The notes: a model not told the origin generated them from the letters alone. DNA of 64,000 nt from JBKPNX01 sp046732855 (GCA_046732855.1 JBKPNX010000042.1:1-64000); one strand, 5' to 3'; shown: positions 37,146 to 47,079, numbered from the stretch's first letter. Numbers and translations: made by a program.

Positions 37146-39917
37146 TTATTTCGTCGTTGCCACGAACACGCCGTTCCAGCCTGGGCCGGGCGGGTTCTGC
37201 CGCATGGTGCGGATGCGGCTCTCATACACGTCGTAGAGATCGTCCAGGCGGTGATCGAGCATCCGGCAGTCGGCGATCAGCCGGTCCGCATCGTTCCAGC
37301 GCTGCTGGCGATAGGCCTCGAGCAGGGCGAGATGACAGAGGCGCAGCTGGCCGAACGCCACGCTCGCGGCGACCTCCGGCTCGCCCAGCAGCGCGAACAC
37401 GCGCACCGCTTCCTTCTTGCCCTTGACTGCGATGAGATCGAGCTCGAGGGCCGCGAAATCGGGCGCCAGGCGCTGCGTCTCCTCGCTGATGATGATCGGC
37501 ACGGCATAGGTCTTCGACTGGCCCTCGAGACGCGAGGCCAGGTTCACGGCATCCCCGAGCACGGAATAGTCGAAGCGCTGCTCCGAGCCCATGTTGCCGA
37601 CCACGCATTCGCCGGTGTTGATGCCGATGCCGATGTCCACCTGGATCCGCTTGGCGGCGGTGGCGCGCGGCTGCCACACGCGTACCCGCTCCTCGACCTC
37701 GAGCGCCTGGGCGTCGTCGAGCTCGGCTCGAAGTTCGCGCAGCGCCGCCTCGCCGCCCGCGGTGCCCTGCAGCTCCGCCAGCGTGAGCCACACCGCGGCG
37801 CGCCCCGGATCGCGCGGCACGCCGTCGGCGCTGGCATAGCACAGGCCGATATTGCGCTGGGCCGCGGCATAACCCTGCTCGGCCGACCGCTCGAACCAGT
37901 GCGCCGCCGCAGCGGGATCGGGCGCGGCGCCGCTGCCGTCGCGATAGGCCCTGCCCAACAGATACTGTTCCTTGGCAAAGCCGAGACTGGCTGCCCGCGC
38001 GATCTCGGCGAGATCGGGGCTCTGAGCGCCTCGCGCCGGATCATCCTGTCCGGCGCCGCGCGTCTCCTGGGGGGCAGCCCCGCCGGGCGCAGCTGCGGCG
38101 GCGTTCTCCTCGGCCAAGGCTACGTTCAGCCGGCGGATCGCCGCGTGCATCCCCAGCGCGGCCCGGCAGGCATGGGCCGCATGCTTGGCATCGTCGAGCG
38201 GGGCGTTCCAGAAAGCCATGATGCAGTCGCCGATGTATTTGTCGATCGTCCCCTTGCAGCCGAGCACCACGTCGGTCATCGGCGTCAGCAGTCGGTTGAC
38301 CAGGGCGGTCAGGCCCTGGGGATCGGCCTTGTATTGTTCGGAGATCGTGGTGAAGCCGCGGACGTCGCAGAACATGATCGTCATGGTCCGCTGCTCGCCG
38401 CCTAGCCGCAGCCGCTCGGGATGCTTCGCCAGCTCGTCGACCAGCTCCGGCGCGAGGTATTGCTTGAAGGCGCCGCGTACCTGCCGCCGTTCCGCCTCGG
38501 ATTGCGTGTACGAGATGCCCTCCGCGGTGGCGAACACCAGCAGCACCATCAGCGAAGGCTGAACGGGATCGAACAACCAGCCGTAGGCATTGAACGACAG
38601 CCATGACCCCGCGAACACCAGGAGCGTGGCCAAGCTGCCCACGGCCAAGCTGACGACCGCGCCCAGCGTACGCAGCATCACGATCACGATCAGGCCGAGC
38701 ACCAGCATGTACGCCAGTTCCATGCCGTCGGCGAAATCCGGCCGCTTGAGGAAGTCGCCGGCGAGGATCTGCTCGATCGCCTGGGCGTGGATCTCGACGC
38801 CGGGAACCGCGGCGTCCAGCGGCGTGGCGCGGATGTCGTGCAGGCCGGCTGCGCTGGTCCCGAGGAACACGATCTGGCCCTCGACGGTATCCGCAGCGAA
38901 GTCGTCCTCGAACACGGTCCACGCGGAGATGTAACGGGCGCGGTTGTGCTTGCTGAAATACAGCCACATGCCCCCTTCCGGGTCGGTCGGGATCTCGAGG
39001 TCGCCGATCCGCACCACGCTCACACCGGTGTGCTCGCCGAACGCGGGGACGGCGCTCGCCCCGGACGATTTGACCACGTTCGTCTTGGCGCCCTGGACCA
39101 CCCGGAGCGCCTCGGCGGCAAGTGACGGGAAGACTTGGTCGTGCAGCGCGAGCACGATCGGCACGCGGCGCAGGACCTGGTCGACGTCTGGGGCCGAATT
39201 GAGCGCGCCGTTGCCGGTCGCGCCCGCCTCCAGCTCCGCGAGGTTGGCGACGGCGCTGTCGAAGCTGCGGACGAACGTTGCCGGATCGTCGCCCGCGACG
39301 GCGAAGGTGGCCTTGCTCAGCGGCAGGCGCGAATCGGCCTGGCCCTTGTCCTGGTTCTCGAGCGAGGTATCCGCCAAGGCTCCGGCGACCAGCGGCTCCG
39401 AACCGCCGTCGCCGGCGCTCGGCGGCGGCGAACCGCTTGCGGCCATGGTATCCGCCCCGCGATTGGTCAGAACGAAGCCGGTGACCACTGGGGCGTGCCC
39501 GATCGCCTCGGCGAGAATGCTGTCGTGGGAAGGCAGCACCGCCACGCTGTCGCGCAGCGCCAGCACCTCCAGCGTCTTCGGCCACAGCTTGAGCGCCTGC
39601 TCGGGCGAGCTGCGATCCGGCTCGGCGAAGACCATGTCGAAGGCGATCACAGCGGCGCCCGCCTGCGTCAGTCGTTCGACCAAGGCGGCCACGCGCGTGC
39701 GCGGCCAAGGCCACTGGCCCAGGCGCGCGAGCGATTCATCGTCAAGGTCGACGATTTTGACCGGCATGGTTGGGTCGTAGGCGCGCGGCGCCAGGCGCTG
39801 GTAGCTGTCGAACGCGAGCCAGCGCAGCTCGCGTAGCGGCAGCGGATCCCAGGCGCGCAGCGCGACCATGGCGGCAAGAACCACGAAGGGAATGGCGCCC
39901 AGCAGGAGTCGTCGCAT
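37146..39917 (-). CDS. CHASE2-adenylate/guanylate cyclase with Sel1 repeats inserted in the catalytic domain
   Basis: A 923-residue membrane cyclase. An N-terminal helix is followed by a periplasmic CHASE2 sensor (about 40-390) and three membrane helices (about 401-465). The class III cyclase starts near 508: metal Asp518 in MFCDVRGF and Asp564 in KYIGDCIMAFW. At about 600 it is interrupted by some 155 residues with a low-complexity linker and Sel1-like repeats (KEQYLLGRAYRDGSGAAPDP, AQRNIGLCYASADGVPRDP). The domain then resumes with DIGIGINTGECVVGN and LGDAVNLASRLEG, which holds the conserved Asn and Arg. All catalytic residues appear present. Adenylate or guanylate specificity is uncertain. 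Confidence 0.93.
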   Translation of the reverse strand: MRRLLLGAIPFVVLAAMVALRAWDPLPLRELRWLAFDSYQRLAPRAYDPTMPVKIVDLDDESLARLGQWPWPRTRVAALVERLTQAGAAVIAFDMVFAEPDRSSPEQALKLWPKTLEVLALRDSVAVLPSHDSILAEAIGHAPVVTGFVLTNRGADTMAASGSPPPSAGDGGSEPLVAGALADTSLENQDKGQADSRLPLSKATFAVAGDDPATFVRSFDSAVANLAELEAGATGNGALNSAPDVDQVLRRVPIVLALHDQVFPSLAAEALRVVQGAKTNVVKSSGASAVPAFGEHTGVSVVRIGDLEIPTDPEGGMWLYFSKHNRARYISAWTVFEDDFAADTVEGQIVFLGTSAAGLHDIRATPLDAAVPGVEIHAQAIEQILAGDFLKRPDFADGMELAYMLVLGLIVIVMLRTLGAVVSLAVGSLATLLVFAGSWLSFNAYGWLFDPVQPSLMVLLVFATAEGISYTQSEAERRQVRGAFKQYLAPELVDELAKHPERLRLGGEQRTMTIMFCDVRGFTTISEQYKADPQGLTALVNRLLTPMTDVVLGCKGTIDKYIGDCIMAFWNAPLDDAKHAAHACRAALGMHAAIRRLNVALAEENAAAAAPGGAAPQETRGAGQDDPARGAQSPDLAEIARAASLGFAKEQYLLGRAYRDGSGAAPDPAAAAHWFERSAEQGYAAAQRNIGLCYASADGVPRDPGRAAVWLTLAELQGTAGGEAALRELRAELDDAQALEVEERVRVWQPRATAAKRIQVDIGIGINTGECVVGNMGSEQRFDYSVLGDAVNLASRLEGQSKTYAVPIIISEETQRLAPDFAALELDLIAVKGKKEAVRVFALLGEPEVAASVAFGQLRLCHLALLEAYRQQRWNDADRLIADCRMLDHRLDDLYDVYESRIRTMRQNPPGPGWNGVFVATTK

Positions 39918-40072
39918 GAGGGGTGCCAGCGCAGTCGTTCAGGGACGCTCCGGCGGCAAGCTAGCAGATGCGCATTCGGTCTGCACCGTTCGCCTCGCCC
40001 TCCGGCGCGCACTGCCCCCACGGGGCGACACGACGCGCTGCTTGACGGCAGGGGGAGGTGCCGGACCGCCCT

Positions 40073-41266
40073 TCATTCCGCCGCGACCAGATCGCGCAGC
40101 AGGCGCTCGTAGCTCGCCACCATGGCCTCGAGACTGAATTCGGCCGCCCTCGTCCGGTTGAGTGCACCCAACCGTCGGCGTTCGTCTGGTGCGCTGAGCA
40201 GGGCCGCCAGCCGCGCGGCGAATGCCGGTTCCTGGCCACGCCCGAACAGACATGCGTCGCGGCTGGTCGACGGCAGCATGAGCCGGAGATCGCCGACGTC
40301 GGTGGCAAGGACGGGCAAGCCGAGCGCCATGGCCTCCAAAACGCTGATCGGCATCTGCTCGGTATCCGAGGTCAGCACATAGACGTCGAGTTCGCCAAGC
40401 ACCGATCCGGGCCGGTCGACCAGACCGGTGAACACCACCCGCTCGGCCAGCCCGAGTTCACGGGCCAGAGCCTCGAGCTGCGCCCGTTGCGCTCCCTCGC
40501 CCGCGATCACGAGCCGCCATGGGATCTCCCGCGGCAGCAGCGCAGCGATCCTGAGCATTCGGCCGAGGTTCTTTTCGGGGCGCAAGCCCGCGAGCGTGCC
40601 GAACAGGCGCTCGCCCGGGTGTTGGCGCAGGCCGAAGGCCTGGCGTGCCTGACGGGCGAGGGTCGCGGCGTCAATCCCGTTCGGAATGTGACGAACCCGG
40701 CCCGGGTTGAGCCGCCAGACCTCGGTGACCAGGGCGCGCAAGGTTTGGGAAGGAACGACCACCCTGGTCCTGCCGGACAGGGCGAGCCGGCGCAGCCAAA
40801 CCCGACGCGGCAGCTGTGCCAGCGCCTCCTCCGGGCCGAAGCCGTCGACCACGTGCAGATGCGGGCAGATCGGGCGGAAGCGGTCGGCCAGCGCCCATTC
40901 GATCGCGCCCCAGTTGTAGGTCAGCAGGAGATCGGGCCGCTCGCCGCGCAGGACGCTGCGGAAGTCCCGAAGATTGCTGGGGCTGATGCCGCTGCTCTTG
41001 GGGCGCACGATCGGATGCAGGCGCAGCCGCACCTGAGGATCGACCAGCTCGGCACTGTCCTGGTTGCCGTTGCCGCTGACCACGACATGCTCGAACTCTT
41101 GCCCGAGCGCATTGGCGAGCGCCGCGAAGCGAGTCTGAGCCCCACCAACGGCGAAAGTCGAAAACGCGTGAAGCAGCTTCAGCGGACCGCGCGCCCTACA
41201 GGTTCCGCTCTGGCCAAAGGCGCTGGGCGGCGTCTGTGCTGTCAATATGGTTGCCGCTGTGCGCAC
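40073..41266 (-). CDS. Glycosyltransferase family 4 protein
   Basis: A GT-B glycosyltransferase of about 397 residues. The N-terminus LKLLHAFSTFAVGGAQTRF is the typical glycine-loop start. GTLAGLRPEKNLGRMLRIAA opens the donor domain, and SDTEQMPISVLEAMALGLPV contains the E-x7-E motif. The start is uncertain: GTG 41266 lies between the two genes and is my choice; the frame continues to 41431, but that part is antisense-like Arg/Pro sequence inside the next gene. Paired with the following gene as a polysaccharide module. Confidence 0.88.
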   Translation of the reverse strand: MRTAATILTAQTPPSAFGQSGTCRARGPLKLLHAFSTFAVGGAQTRFAALANALGQEFEHVVVSGNGNQDSAELVDPQVRLRLHPIVRPKSSGISPSNLRDFRSVLRGERPDLLLTYNWGAIEWALADRFRPICPHLHVVDGFGPEEALAQLPRRVWLRRLALSGRTRVVVPSQTLRALVTEVWRLNPGRVRHIPNGIDAATLARQARQAFGLRQHPGERLFGTLAGLRPEKNLGRMLRIAALLPREIPWRLVIAGEGAQRAQLEALARELGLAERVVFTGLVDRPGSVLGELDVYVLTSDTEQMPISVLEAMALGLPVLATDVGDLRLMLPSTSRDACLFGRGQEPAFAARLAALLSAPDERRRLGALNRTRAAEFSLEAMVASYERLLRDLVAAE

Positions 41267-41297
41267 TGCTGATTCGCCAACCGGCGGTTCGCACCGA

Positions 41298-42434
41298 TCA
41301 GCCGGGACGGTCCAGGATGGACCTGAACAGACGGATCTGGCCGGCGGTGGTCGGACCCCAGGCGAAGCGCTCGGCACAGGACCGCACCGCGGCCCGTGCG
41401 GGCGGATCGGTGAGGAGGGCACGGAGCGCACCGGCGATCGCCTCGGGCGTGCGCTCCCGCACCAGCCGCCCCGCTTCCGGTGCGACGACCTCGGGCGTGC
41501 CCCAGACCGCGGTCGCCACCACCGGGGTGCCGCACGCCAGCGCCTCGAGCACGACGTTCGGCAGGCCCTCGCGACTGGACGCGAGCAGCAAGACGTCGGC
41601 CGCGCTGTAGACCCGGGCCAATCGTTCCTGCGGCAGCGACCCCAGGAAGCGGACCCGCTCGCTCGATCCGAGCTCGGCGGCCAGGCGCTTCAGGGCGGCC
41701 CCCTGTGGGCCGTCGCCGACGATCATTAGGGTGACTTCCGGCATGGCCGCGGCCGCGCGGATCGCGAGATCGTGGCCTTTGCGCGGGATCAGCCAACCGA
41801 CTGATAGGACGAGCCGGCCCCCAGCGTCGAGGCCCAGTTCGCGGCGCGCAACCGCCCGGTCCTGCGGCGCGAACAGCTCCAGATCCACGCCGTTGCGGAG
41901 CACTTCCACGCGGCTGCCCGGCACCCCCAGCTCGATCAGCCGTTCGCGCAGCGCCTCGGATACCGCAACCACGCCGGCCGCCTGCGCTGCGGCCCAGCGG
42001 ACCAGCCGCCGCGGCAGGGGATACTCGGGAATCAGGTTCACGTCCGTGCCACGCGCCGTGATCACCACTGGCCTGCCAAGGCTGCGACCGAGCAACGCCG
42101 CCGCCACGCCGTCCGGATAAAAATAATGCGCATCGATCAGGTCAAACCGGAAGCGCGCCTTCAGGATCTCCGCCAACGAAATCCTGAGCGCAGCATACAT
42201 GAGAAAGGGCGCGCTCGACATGCCGACCTTGGGCAGCAGCGGATAATGGGGATGCAGCACGGCGAGGCCGTGTCTATGTTCCTCGGGCGGCACCCGAGCG
42301 AAGGCGGCGTACCGGCCAAACACCCGATGCTTCAACGGAAACCACGGCACCGGCGCAAGCGCCATCGCCGCGACCTCGCCGCTCGCCACAAGGCGGCGCA
42401 GCCGGTTCTCGACGAAGATGCCGTGGTACGGCAT
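41298..42434 (-). CDS. Glycosyltransferase family 4 protein, start uncertain
   Basis: A GT4 enzyme of 378 residues counted from ATG 42434. HYFYPDGVAAALLGRSLGRP and VVITARGTDVNLIPEYPLPR are family segments. SVGWLIPRKGHDLAIRAAAA begins the donor domain, and SSREGLPNVVLEALACGTPV carries E-x7-E. Upstream of the ATG the frame reads IRVLTFSTLYPNREM, the normal start of this family, but no ATG, GTG or TTG precedes it before a TGA. An AGGAGAGGG site lies there, 10 bases before an ATC at 42491-42489. Either translation starts at ATC or CTG, or the start codon was lost. Confidence 0.85.
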   Translation of the reverse strand: MPYHGIFVENRLRRLVASGEVAAMALAPVPWFPLKHRVFGRYAAFARVPPEEHRHGLAVLHPHYPLLPKVGMSSAPFLMYAALRISLAEILKARFRFDLIDAHYFYPDGVAAALLGRSLGRPVVITARGTDVNLIPEYPLPRRLVRWAAAQAAGVVAVSEALRERLIELGVPGSRVEVLRNGVDLELFAPQDRAVARRELGLDAGGRLVLSVGWLIPRKGHDLAIRAAAAMPEVTLMIVGDGPQGAALKRLAAELGSSERVRFLGSLPQERLARVYSAADVLLLASSREGLPNVVLEALACGTPVVATAVWGTPEVVAPEAGRLVRERTPEAIAGALRALLTDPPARAAVRSCAERFAWGPTTAGQIRLFRSILDRPG

Positions 42435-42558
42435 CTCCCGATTGGGATACAGCGTGGAGAAGGTCAGGACGCGGATCGGTCTCGTGGCGATCGTCGCGTA
42501 TCCCTCTCCTGATCAGCAAAAGGAGGCCGGACCCGGCGTCCGGCCCAGGTCCGCGCGC

Positions 42559-43656
42559 TCAGTTGCTGCCCGGCAGGCGATAGCCGTCCTTGGCCATCTG
42601 GATCTTGTACAGGCTCTTGCCGGAGGTGACGTAAAGCATGTTGCTCTCGTCGCCGCGGCCGAAGCCGACGTTGGTCGGCAGCTCCTTGCCGGTCGGAATG
42701 AACGCGAGCTCCTTGCCCTCGGCATTGTAGACCGCGATGCCCGGCCGATTTTCGGAGCGGACGGCGGCATACAGATTGCCGTCGACATCTGCGATGATGC
42801 CATCGGGACCGCTGTAGGGATGATAGTCGACCAGCACCCGACGGTTGGATGCGGTGCCGTCCGCCGCCAGGTCGTAGGCCTGGAGCACGTGGTGGCCCTG
42901 CGCCGTCTTCTGGCCTTCCTTGAGCTGCTGGAAGTCGAGCCAGCCATTGTCGTTGGACACCACGTAGAGGGTCTTCTGGTCGGGCGAGACCAGGACGCCA
43001 TTGGTCTTGCCGCCATCGGTGATGATCCGCTCGACCGTGCCGTCGGGGTCGAGCCGGTAGACCGCGAAGCCGGGCTGCTCGACCGGCTCGTGGCCGAGAT
43101 AGCGCGGATCGGAGAAGTAGATCCGACCCTGCTCGTCGATGCTGATGTCGTTCAGCGCGTTGTAGGGCTTGCCGTCGTACAGACCGCTAAGAATGTAGCT
43201 CTTGCCGGTCTTCATGTCGGTCTTGACCAGCATGCGCCCGCCGTAATCGGCGCCGAGCGCCGCGATCAAGTTGCCGTCCTTGTCGAACTTCAACCCGTTC
43301 GACATGCCGGAAGGGCTGCGCCACACCGTCGCCTCGCCGGTCTTCGGGTCGTACTTCCAGATGTTACCCGCCTGCGGATACTTGCCCGATTCGTCCTTGC
43401 ACAACGAGGTGAACGTGATGTCGCTGAAATACATATAGCCGTCGGGACCGGCAGAGACGCCCTCGGTCAGCACGCAGCCGCCGTCGAATACCTTCATCAG
43501 CTTGGAGTCCGCCGGCAGAACGCTGGCATCGCCCGCGGGCGCCGGGAACCCGGCGTCCTTCCCCTCGAACATCTGCGCATGGCTCTGCGTCGCCGCCACG
43601 CCCAGCCCAAACCCCACGGCGAGCGCGGTGAGCGCCCGCAGACCAGTGCTGTGCAT
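42559..43656 (-). CDS. SMP-30/gluconolactonase-like periplasmic protein
   Basis: A 365-residue beta-propeller protein of the SMP-30/gluconolaconase/LRE family. A signal peptide (MHSTGLRALTALAVGFGL) is cleaved near SHA. Sequence features include LTEGVSAGPDGYMYFSDITF, MSNGLKFDKDGNLIA, NALNDISIDEQGRIYFSDPR, TNGVLVSPDQKTLYVVSNDN and GPDGIIADVDGNLYAAVRSE. These supply the usual Glu, Asn and Asp metal-binding positions. Family members hydrolyse lactones or related esters; substrate not inferred. ATG 43656 has GGGAGG 8 bases upstream. Divergent from the molybdopterin gene. Confidence 0.9.
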   Translation of the reverse strand: MHSTGLRALTALAVGFGLGVAATQSHAQMFEGKDAGFPAPAGDASVLPADSKLMKVFDGGCVLTEGVSAGPDGYMYFSDITFTSLCKDESGKYPQAGNIWKYDPKTGEATVWRSPSGMSNGLKFDKDGNLIAALGADYGGRMLVKTDMKTGKSYILSGLYDGKPYNALNDISIDEQGRIYFSDPRYLGHEPVEQPGFAVYRLDPDGTVERIITDGGKTNGVLVSPDQKTLYVVSNDNGWLDFQQLKEGQKTAQGHHVLQAYDLAADGTASNRRVLVDYHPYSGPDGIIADVDGNLYAAVRSENRPGIAVYNAEGKELAFIPTGKELPTNVGFGRGDESNMLYVTSGKSLYKIQMAKDGYRLPGSN

Positions 43657-43864
43657 CGATTGACCTCCCTTGCGAACGGGCCGGATCACGCCTTCCCCGA
43701 TGACCCGCGACCCAGGCCCAACCTATCCGCTCACCGTCACCTGCACAACCACGCGCGTAGTCGGAACAGACGGTCACGCTCGGGCAGCAAGGCGTTGTCC
43801 TTTGGTCGCGCATGCCTATGCTGCCCCGCAACCGCAGGCACCCAACGACTGGACGCGCGCCGCC

Positions 43865-46213
43865 ATGAACGACGTCGTCGAGCTGCCTCCCCTCAAGTTT
43901 GGCATCGGCCAGCCGGTCCACCGCAAGGAAGACCCGCGCCTGCTGCGCGGGCAGGGACGCTACGCCGACGACGTCGCGCTGCCGGGCCAGGCGACCGCGC
44001 GGGTGGTCCGCTCGGCCCATGCCCACGGCCGGCTGCGCGGCGTCGATACCGCCGCGGCGTTGGCGCTGCCTGGCGTGCTGGCGGTGTATACCGCAGCCGA
44101 CTTTGCGCGCGCCGGCTACGGCGCGATCCGGTGCACGCTGCCGCTCAAGAACGGCGACGGCAGTCCGCTGTTCGCGCCGCCGCGGCCGATCTTCGCGACC
44201 GAGCGGGTGCGTTATGTCGGCGAGCCGCTGGCGATCGTGGTCGCCGAGACTGCCCCCGGCGCGGACGACGCGGCGGAGCTGGTCGTGCCGGATATCGACC
44301 CGATGGGCGCGGTGAGCGACCCGGAGGCGGCGCTCGCCGAGGACGCGCCGCGCCTCCATGAAGAGCGCCCGAACCTTTGTCTCGACTGGCGCTTCGGGGA
44401 TCATGGCGCGGCGGAGCGCGCGTTCGCCGCGGCGGCGCACGTGGCCCGCGTTCGGCTGATCAACAACCGGATCGTGGTGGCGGCGATGGAACCGCGCGCG
44501 GCGGTGGCCGAGTACGACGCGGCGAGCGGGCGCTTCACCCTGCACGTCGGCTGCCAGGGCGTATTCGGCCTCCGGCGCGCGCTCGCCGACGATCTGTTCA
44601 AGATCGCGCCCGAGCGGCTGCGCGTGCTCGCCTATGACATCGGCGGCTCGTTCGGCATGAAGGCGGCCGCCTATCCCGAATACGTCGGGATCCTGCACGC
44701 GGCGCAGGCGCTCGGCCGCCCGATCAAGTGGCGCGACGAGCGCAGTGGCAGTTTCGTCTCCGACCAGCAGGGCCGGGCTACGATCATCGAGGGGGAGCTG
44801 GCGCTCGATGCCGACGGCAATTTCCTCGCAGTGCGCGTGCGCAACCTCGCCGATATGGGCGCTTATCTGACCGCGTTCGGCCCGGCCATGCCCGCGATCA
44901 ACATGCAGAAAAATCTGCCGAGCCTGTACCGCACGCCGGTCGTCGCGATCTCGACCCGCTGCGTGTTCACCAACACCGTGCCGATCGGCCCGTATCGCGG
45001 CGCCGGGCGGCCCGAGGCCAACTACGTCATGGAGCGGCTGGTCGACACGGCGGCGCGCGAGACCGGGCATGATCCGGCCGCGCTGCGGCGCCGGAACATG
45101 ATCCCGACCAGCGCGATGCCTTACCGGGCCGCTTCGGGTCTGGAGTACGACAGCGGCGATTTCGCGGCGGTCCTCGATGCCGGCCTGGAGCAAGCCGACT
45201 GGGCGGGGTTCGCGGCGCGGCGGGATGCCTCTGCAGCACAGGGCAGGCTGCGTGGGCGCGGTCTCGCCTGCTATCTCGAGGTGACCGCGCCGCCCAGTTC
45301 GGAGATGGGCGGCATCCGCTTCGAGCCGGACGGGCGGCTGACCATCGTCACCGGCACGCTCGACTATGGCCAGGGCCACGCCTCGGCGTTCGCGCAGGTG
45401 CTGGTCGAGCGCCTGGGCGTGCCGTTCGAGCTGATCGACCTTGTCCAGGGCGACAGCGACGAATTGCTGGTCGGTGGCGGGACCGGTGGCTCGCGCTCGC
45501 TCATGGCGAGCGGCAAGGCGCTGGTCGAGGCGGCGGGCGAAGTGATCGAGAAGGGGCGGATCCTCGCCGGTCACTTCCTGGAGGCCGCGCCCGCCGACAT
45601 CGACTTCACGGCCGGCCGATACCGCATCGCCGGCACCGATCGCGGCGTCGCGTTGCTCGACCTCGCCGCCCGCGTGCGCGAGGCCAATGGGCTGCCGCCG
45701 GATCTGCCCCACAGCCTCGATGCCGCGCTGATCTCGGAGTCGCCGCAGTCGGCCTTCCCAAACGGCTGCCATGTCGCCGAGGTGGAGATCGATCCCGAGA
45801 CGGGACAGGTCTGCCTCGATCGATACATCGCGGTCGACGACTTCGGCACGCTGGTCAATCCGCTACTGGCCGAGGGCCAGGTCCACGGCGGCATCGCCCA
45901 AGGCATCGGCCAGGCGCTGCTCGAGCATGCGGTATACGACCCCAACGGGCAGCTGCTCACCGGCTCGTTCATGGACTACGCCCTGCCGCGCGCCGAGACG
46001 GTGCCCAAAATCGCGGTCGGCTTCCATCCGGTACCGGCGACCAGCAACCCGCTCGGCGTCAAGGGCTGCGGGGAGGCCGGGGTGACCGGGGCGTTGCCCG
46101 CGGTGATGAACGCCGTGCTCGATGCCCTGGCGACCCGCAGCGTCCACACGCTCGACATGCCGGCGACGCCCGAGCGTGTCTGGCGGGCGTTGCAGGCCGC
46201 CGGGCAGGCCTGA
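43865..46213 (+). CDS. Xanthine dehydrogenase-family molybdopterin-binding subunit (orphan)
   Basis: A 782-residue large subunit of the CoxL/XDH family. The N-terminus GIGQPVHRKEDPRLLRGQGR is followed by molybdopterin contacts at GGSFGMKAAAYPEY and IGPYRGAGRPEANYVMERL. GTLDYGQGHASAFAQ follows, and the catalytic Glu is in GVKGCGEAGVTGALPA. It should use the molybdenum cofactor to hydroxylate an aldehyde or heterocycle. The expected iron-sulfur (CoxS) and FAD (CoxM) subunits are not in the window, so it is either an orphan or works with partners elsewhere. ATG 43865 is used; the long ORF from 43670 only reads upstream non-coding sequence. Confidence 0.92.
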   Translation: MNDVVELPPLKFGIGQPVHRKEDPRLLRGQGRYADDVALPGQATARVVRSAHAHGRLRGVDTAAALALPGVLAVYTAADFARAGYGAIRCTLPLKNGDGSPLFAPPRPIFATERVRYVGEPLAIVVAETAPGADDAAELVVPDIDPMGAVSDPEAALAEDAPRLHEERPNLCLDWRFGDHGAAERAFAAAAHVARVRLINNRIVVAAMEPRAAVAEYDAASGRFTLHVGCQGVFGLRRALADDLFKIAPERLRVLAYDIGGSFGMKAAAYPEYVGILHAAQALGRPIKWRDERSGSFVSDQQGRATIIEGELALDADGNFLAVRVRNLADMGAYLTAFGPAMPAINMQKNLPSLYRTPVVAISTRCVFTNTVPIGPYRGAGRPEANYVMERLVDTAARETGHDPAALRRRNMIPTSAMPYRAASGLEYDSGDFAAVLDAGLEQADWAGFAARRDASAAQGRLRGRGLACYLEVTAPPSSEMGGIRFEPDGRLTIVTGTLDYGQGHASAFAQVLVERLGVPFELIDLVQGDSDELLVGGGTGGSRSLMASGKALVEAAGEVIEKGRILAGHFLEAAPADIDFTAGRYRIAGTDRGVALLDLAARVREANGLPPDLPHSLDAALISESPQSAFPNGCHVAEVEIDPETGQVCLDRYIAVDDFGTLVNPLLAEGQVHGGIAQGIGQALLEHAVYDPNGQLLTGSFMDYALPRAETVPKIAVGFHPVPATSNPLGVKGCGEAGVTGALPAVMNAVLDALATRSVHTLDMPATPERVWRALQAAGQA

Positions 46214-46445
46214 TCCGCGACGCCATGGCGTATCCTCGCCGCGCCTTCGGATGGAAGCGTTCGGTGCGATTTGTGCCAAGAGCTGACGCGCACGGCCCGC
46301 CGCCGATCCTTGCGCAATTGCCACTTGACGTGGACCGAGCGGCTTGTGAATCTCCGCCTGGCAACAGCCTGCGCGCTCGTGGGGTGGCGCGAGACCGCTC
46401 GACAGCGCGGGGCCAACACCAAACTCCGCTCGGAGGCGAGCAACC

Positions 46446-47021
46446 GTGTCTGACTGTGGCTATCCACGGCGTACTCTGCTTCGGGGGGCGGTCGGTCTGG
46501 GCCTGACCTTGCCCATCGCTTCCGTCCACGCGGCGCAGGAAGACGACCCCAAAAAGGCGCGCCCTCAGGCCGGCGACCGGCTGGTGTTCTTCTCGGGCGA
46601 CCTCAAGGGCCAAGTCATCAAGCCGGATGCCCTGGCCTTGGGCGGGCCGCAGGTCCTCGCCTATCCTATGGATCCGGCGACCGACACCGTGCGCAACGGC
46701 TCGCGCCTGAACCAGGTGCTGGTGATCCGCCTGGATCCGGCTGAGCTGAGTAAGGAGACCAGCGCCAACGCGGCGGAAGGCGTGGTGGCTTATTCGGCGG
46801 CATGCAGTCACGAGGCATGCCCGGTGTCCATGTGGAAGGACGAGAAGGGTGGAGTGCTCTATTGCGCCTGCCACGGCTCGGAGTACGACCCCAGAAATGC
46901 CGCGAACGTGGTCGGCGGACCGGCGCCGCGACGGCTCGCAATGCTGCCGCTCAAGGTGGAGGGCGGCGAGCTGGTCGTTACCGGCCCGTTCACGGGCAAG
47001 GTCGGCGCCGCCAAACGGTAG
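46446..47021 (+). CDS. Tat-exported Rieske 2Fe-2S protein
   Basis: A 191-residue protein with a twin-arginine leader (YPRRTLLRGAVGLGLTL, cleavage near VHA). The 2Fe-2S ligands are C120/H122 in CSHEAC and C140/H143 in CACHGSEYD. The extra cysteines C125 and C142 match the disulfide of bc1-type Rieske proteins, so a high potential is likely. The loop GGPAPRRLAMLPLKVEG fits too. GTG 46446 has GGAGG 9 bases before it. It ends 59 bp before the PQQ dehydrogenase, so the two may be co-transcribed, and it could accept electrons from it (inferred). Confidence 0.9.
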   Translation: MSDCGYPRRTLLRGAVGLGLTLPIASVHAAQEDDPKKARPQAGDRLVFFSGDLKGQVIKPDALALGGPQVLAYPMDPATDTVRNGSRLNQVLVIRLDPAELSKETSANAAEGVVAYSAACSHEACPVSMWKDEKGGVLYCACHGSEYDPRNAANVVGGPAPRRLAMLPLKVEGGELVVTGPFTGKVGAAKR

Positions 47022-47079
47022 CTGGGCGGCTGTCGAAGCCGAGCTGATCGAACAACTCAACCAAGAAGGGGAGACGACG

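Noticed and set aside
43364..45772. 802-codon minus-strand ORF opposite the molybdopterin gene
   Set aside because: Shadow of a well-supported gene; no start signal or domain.
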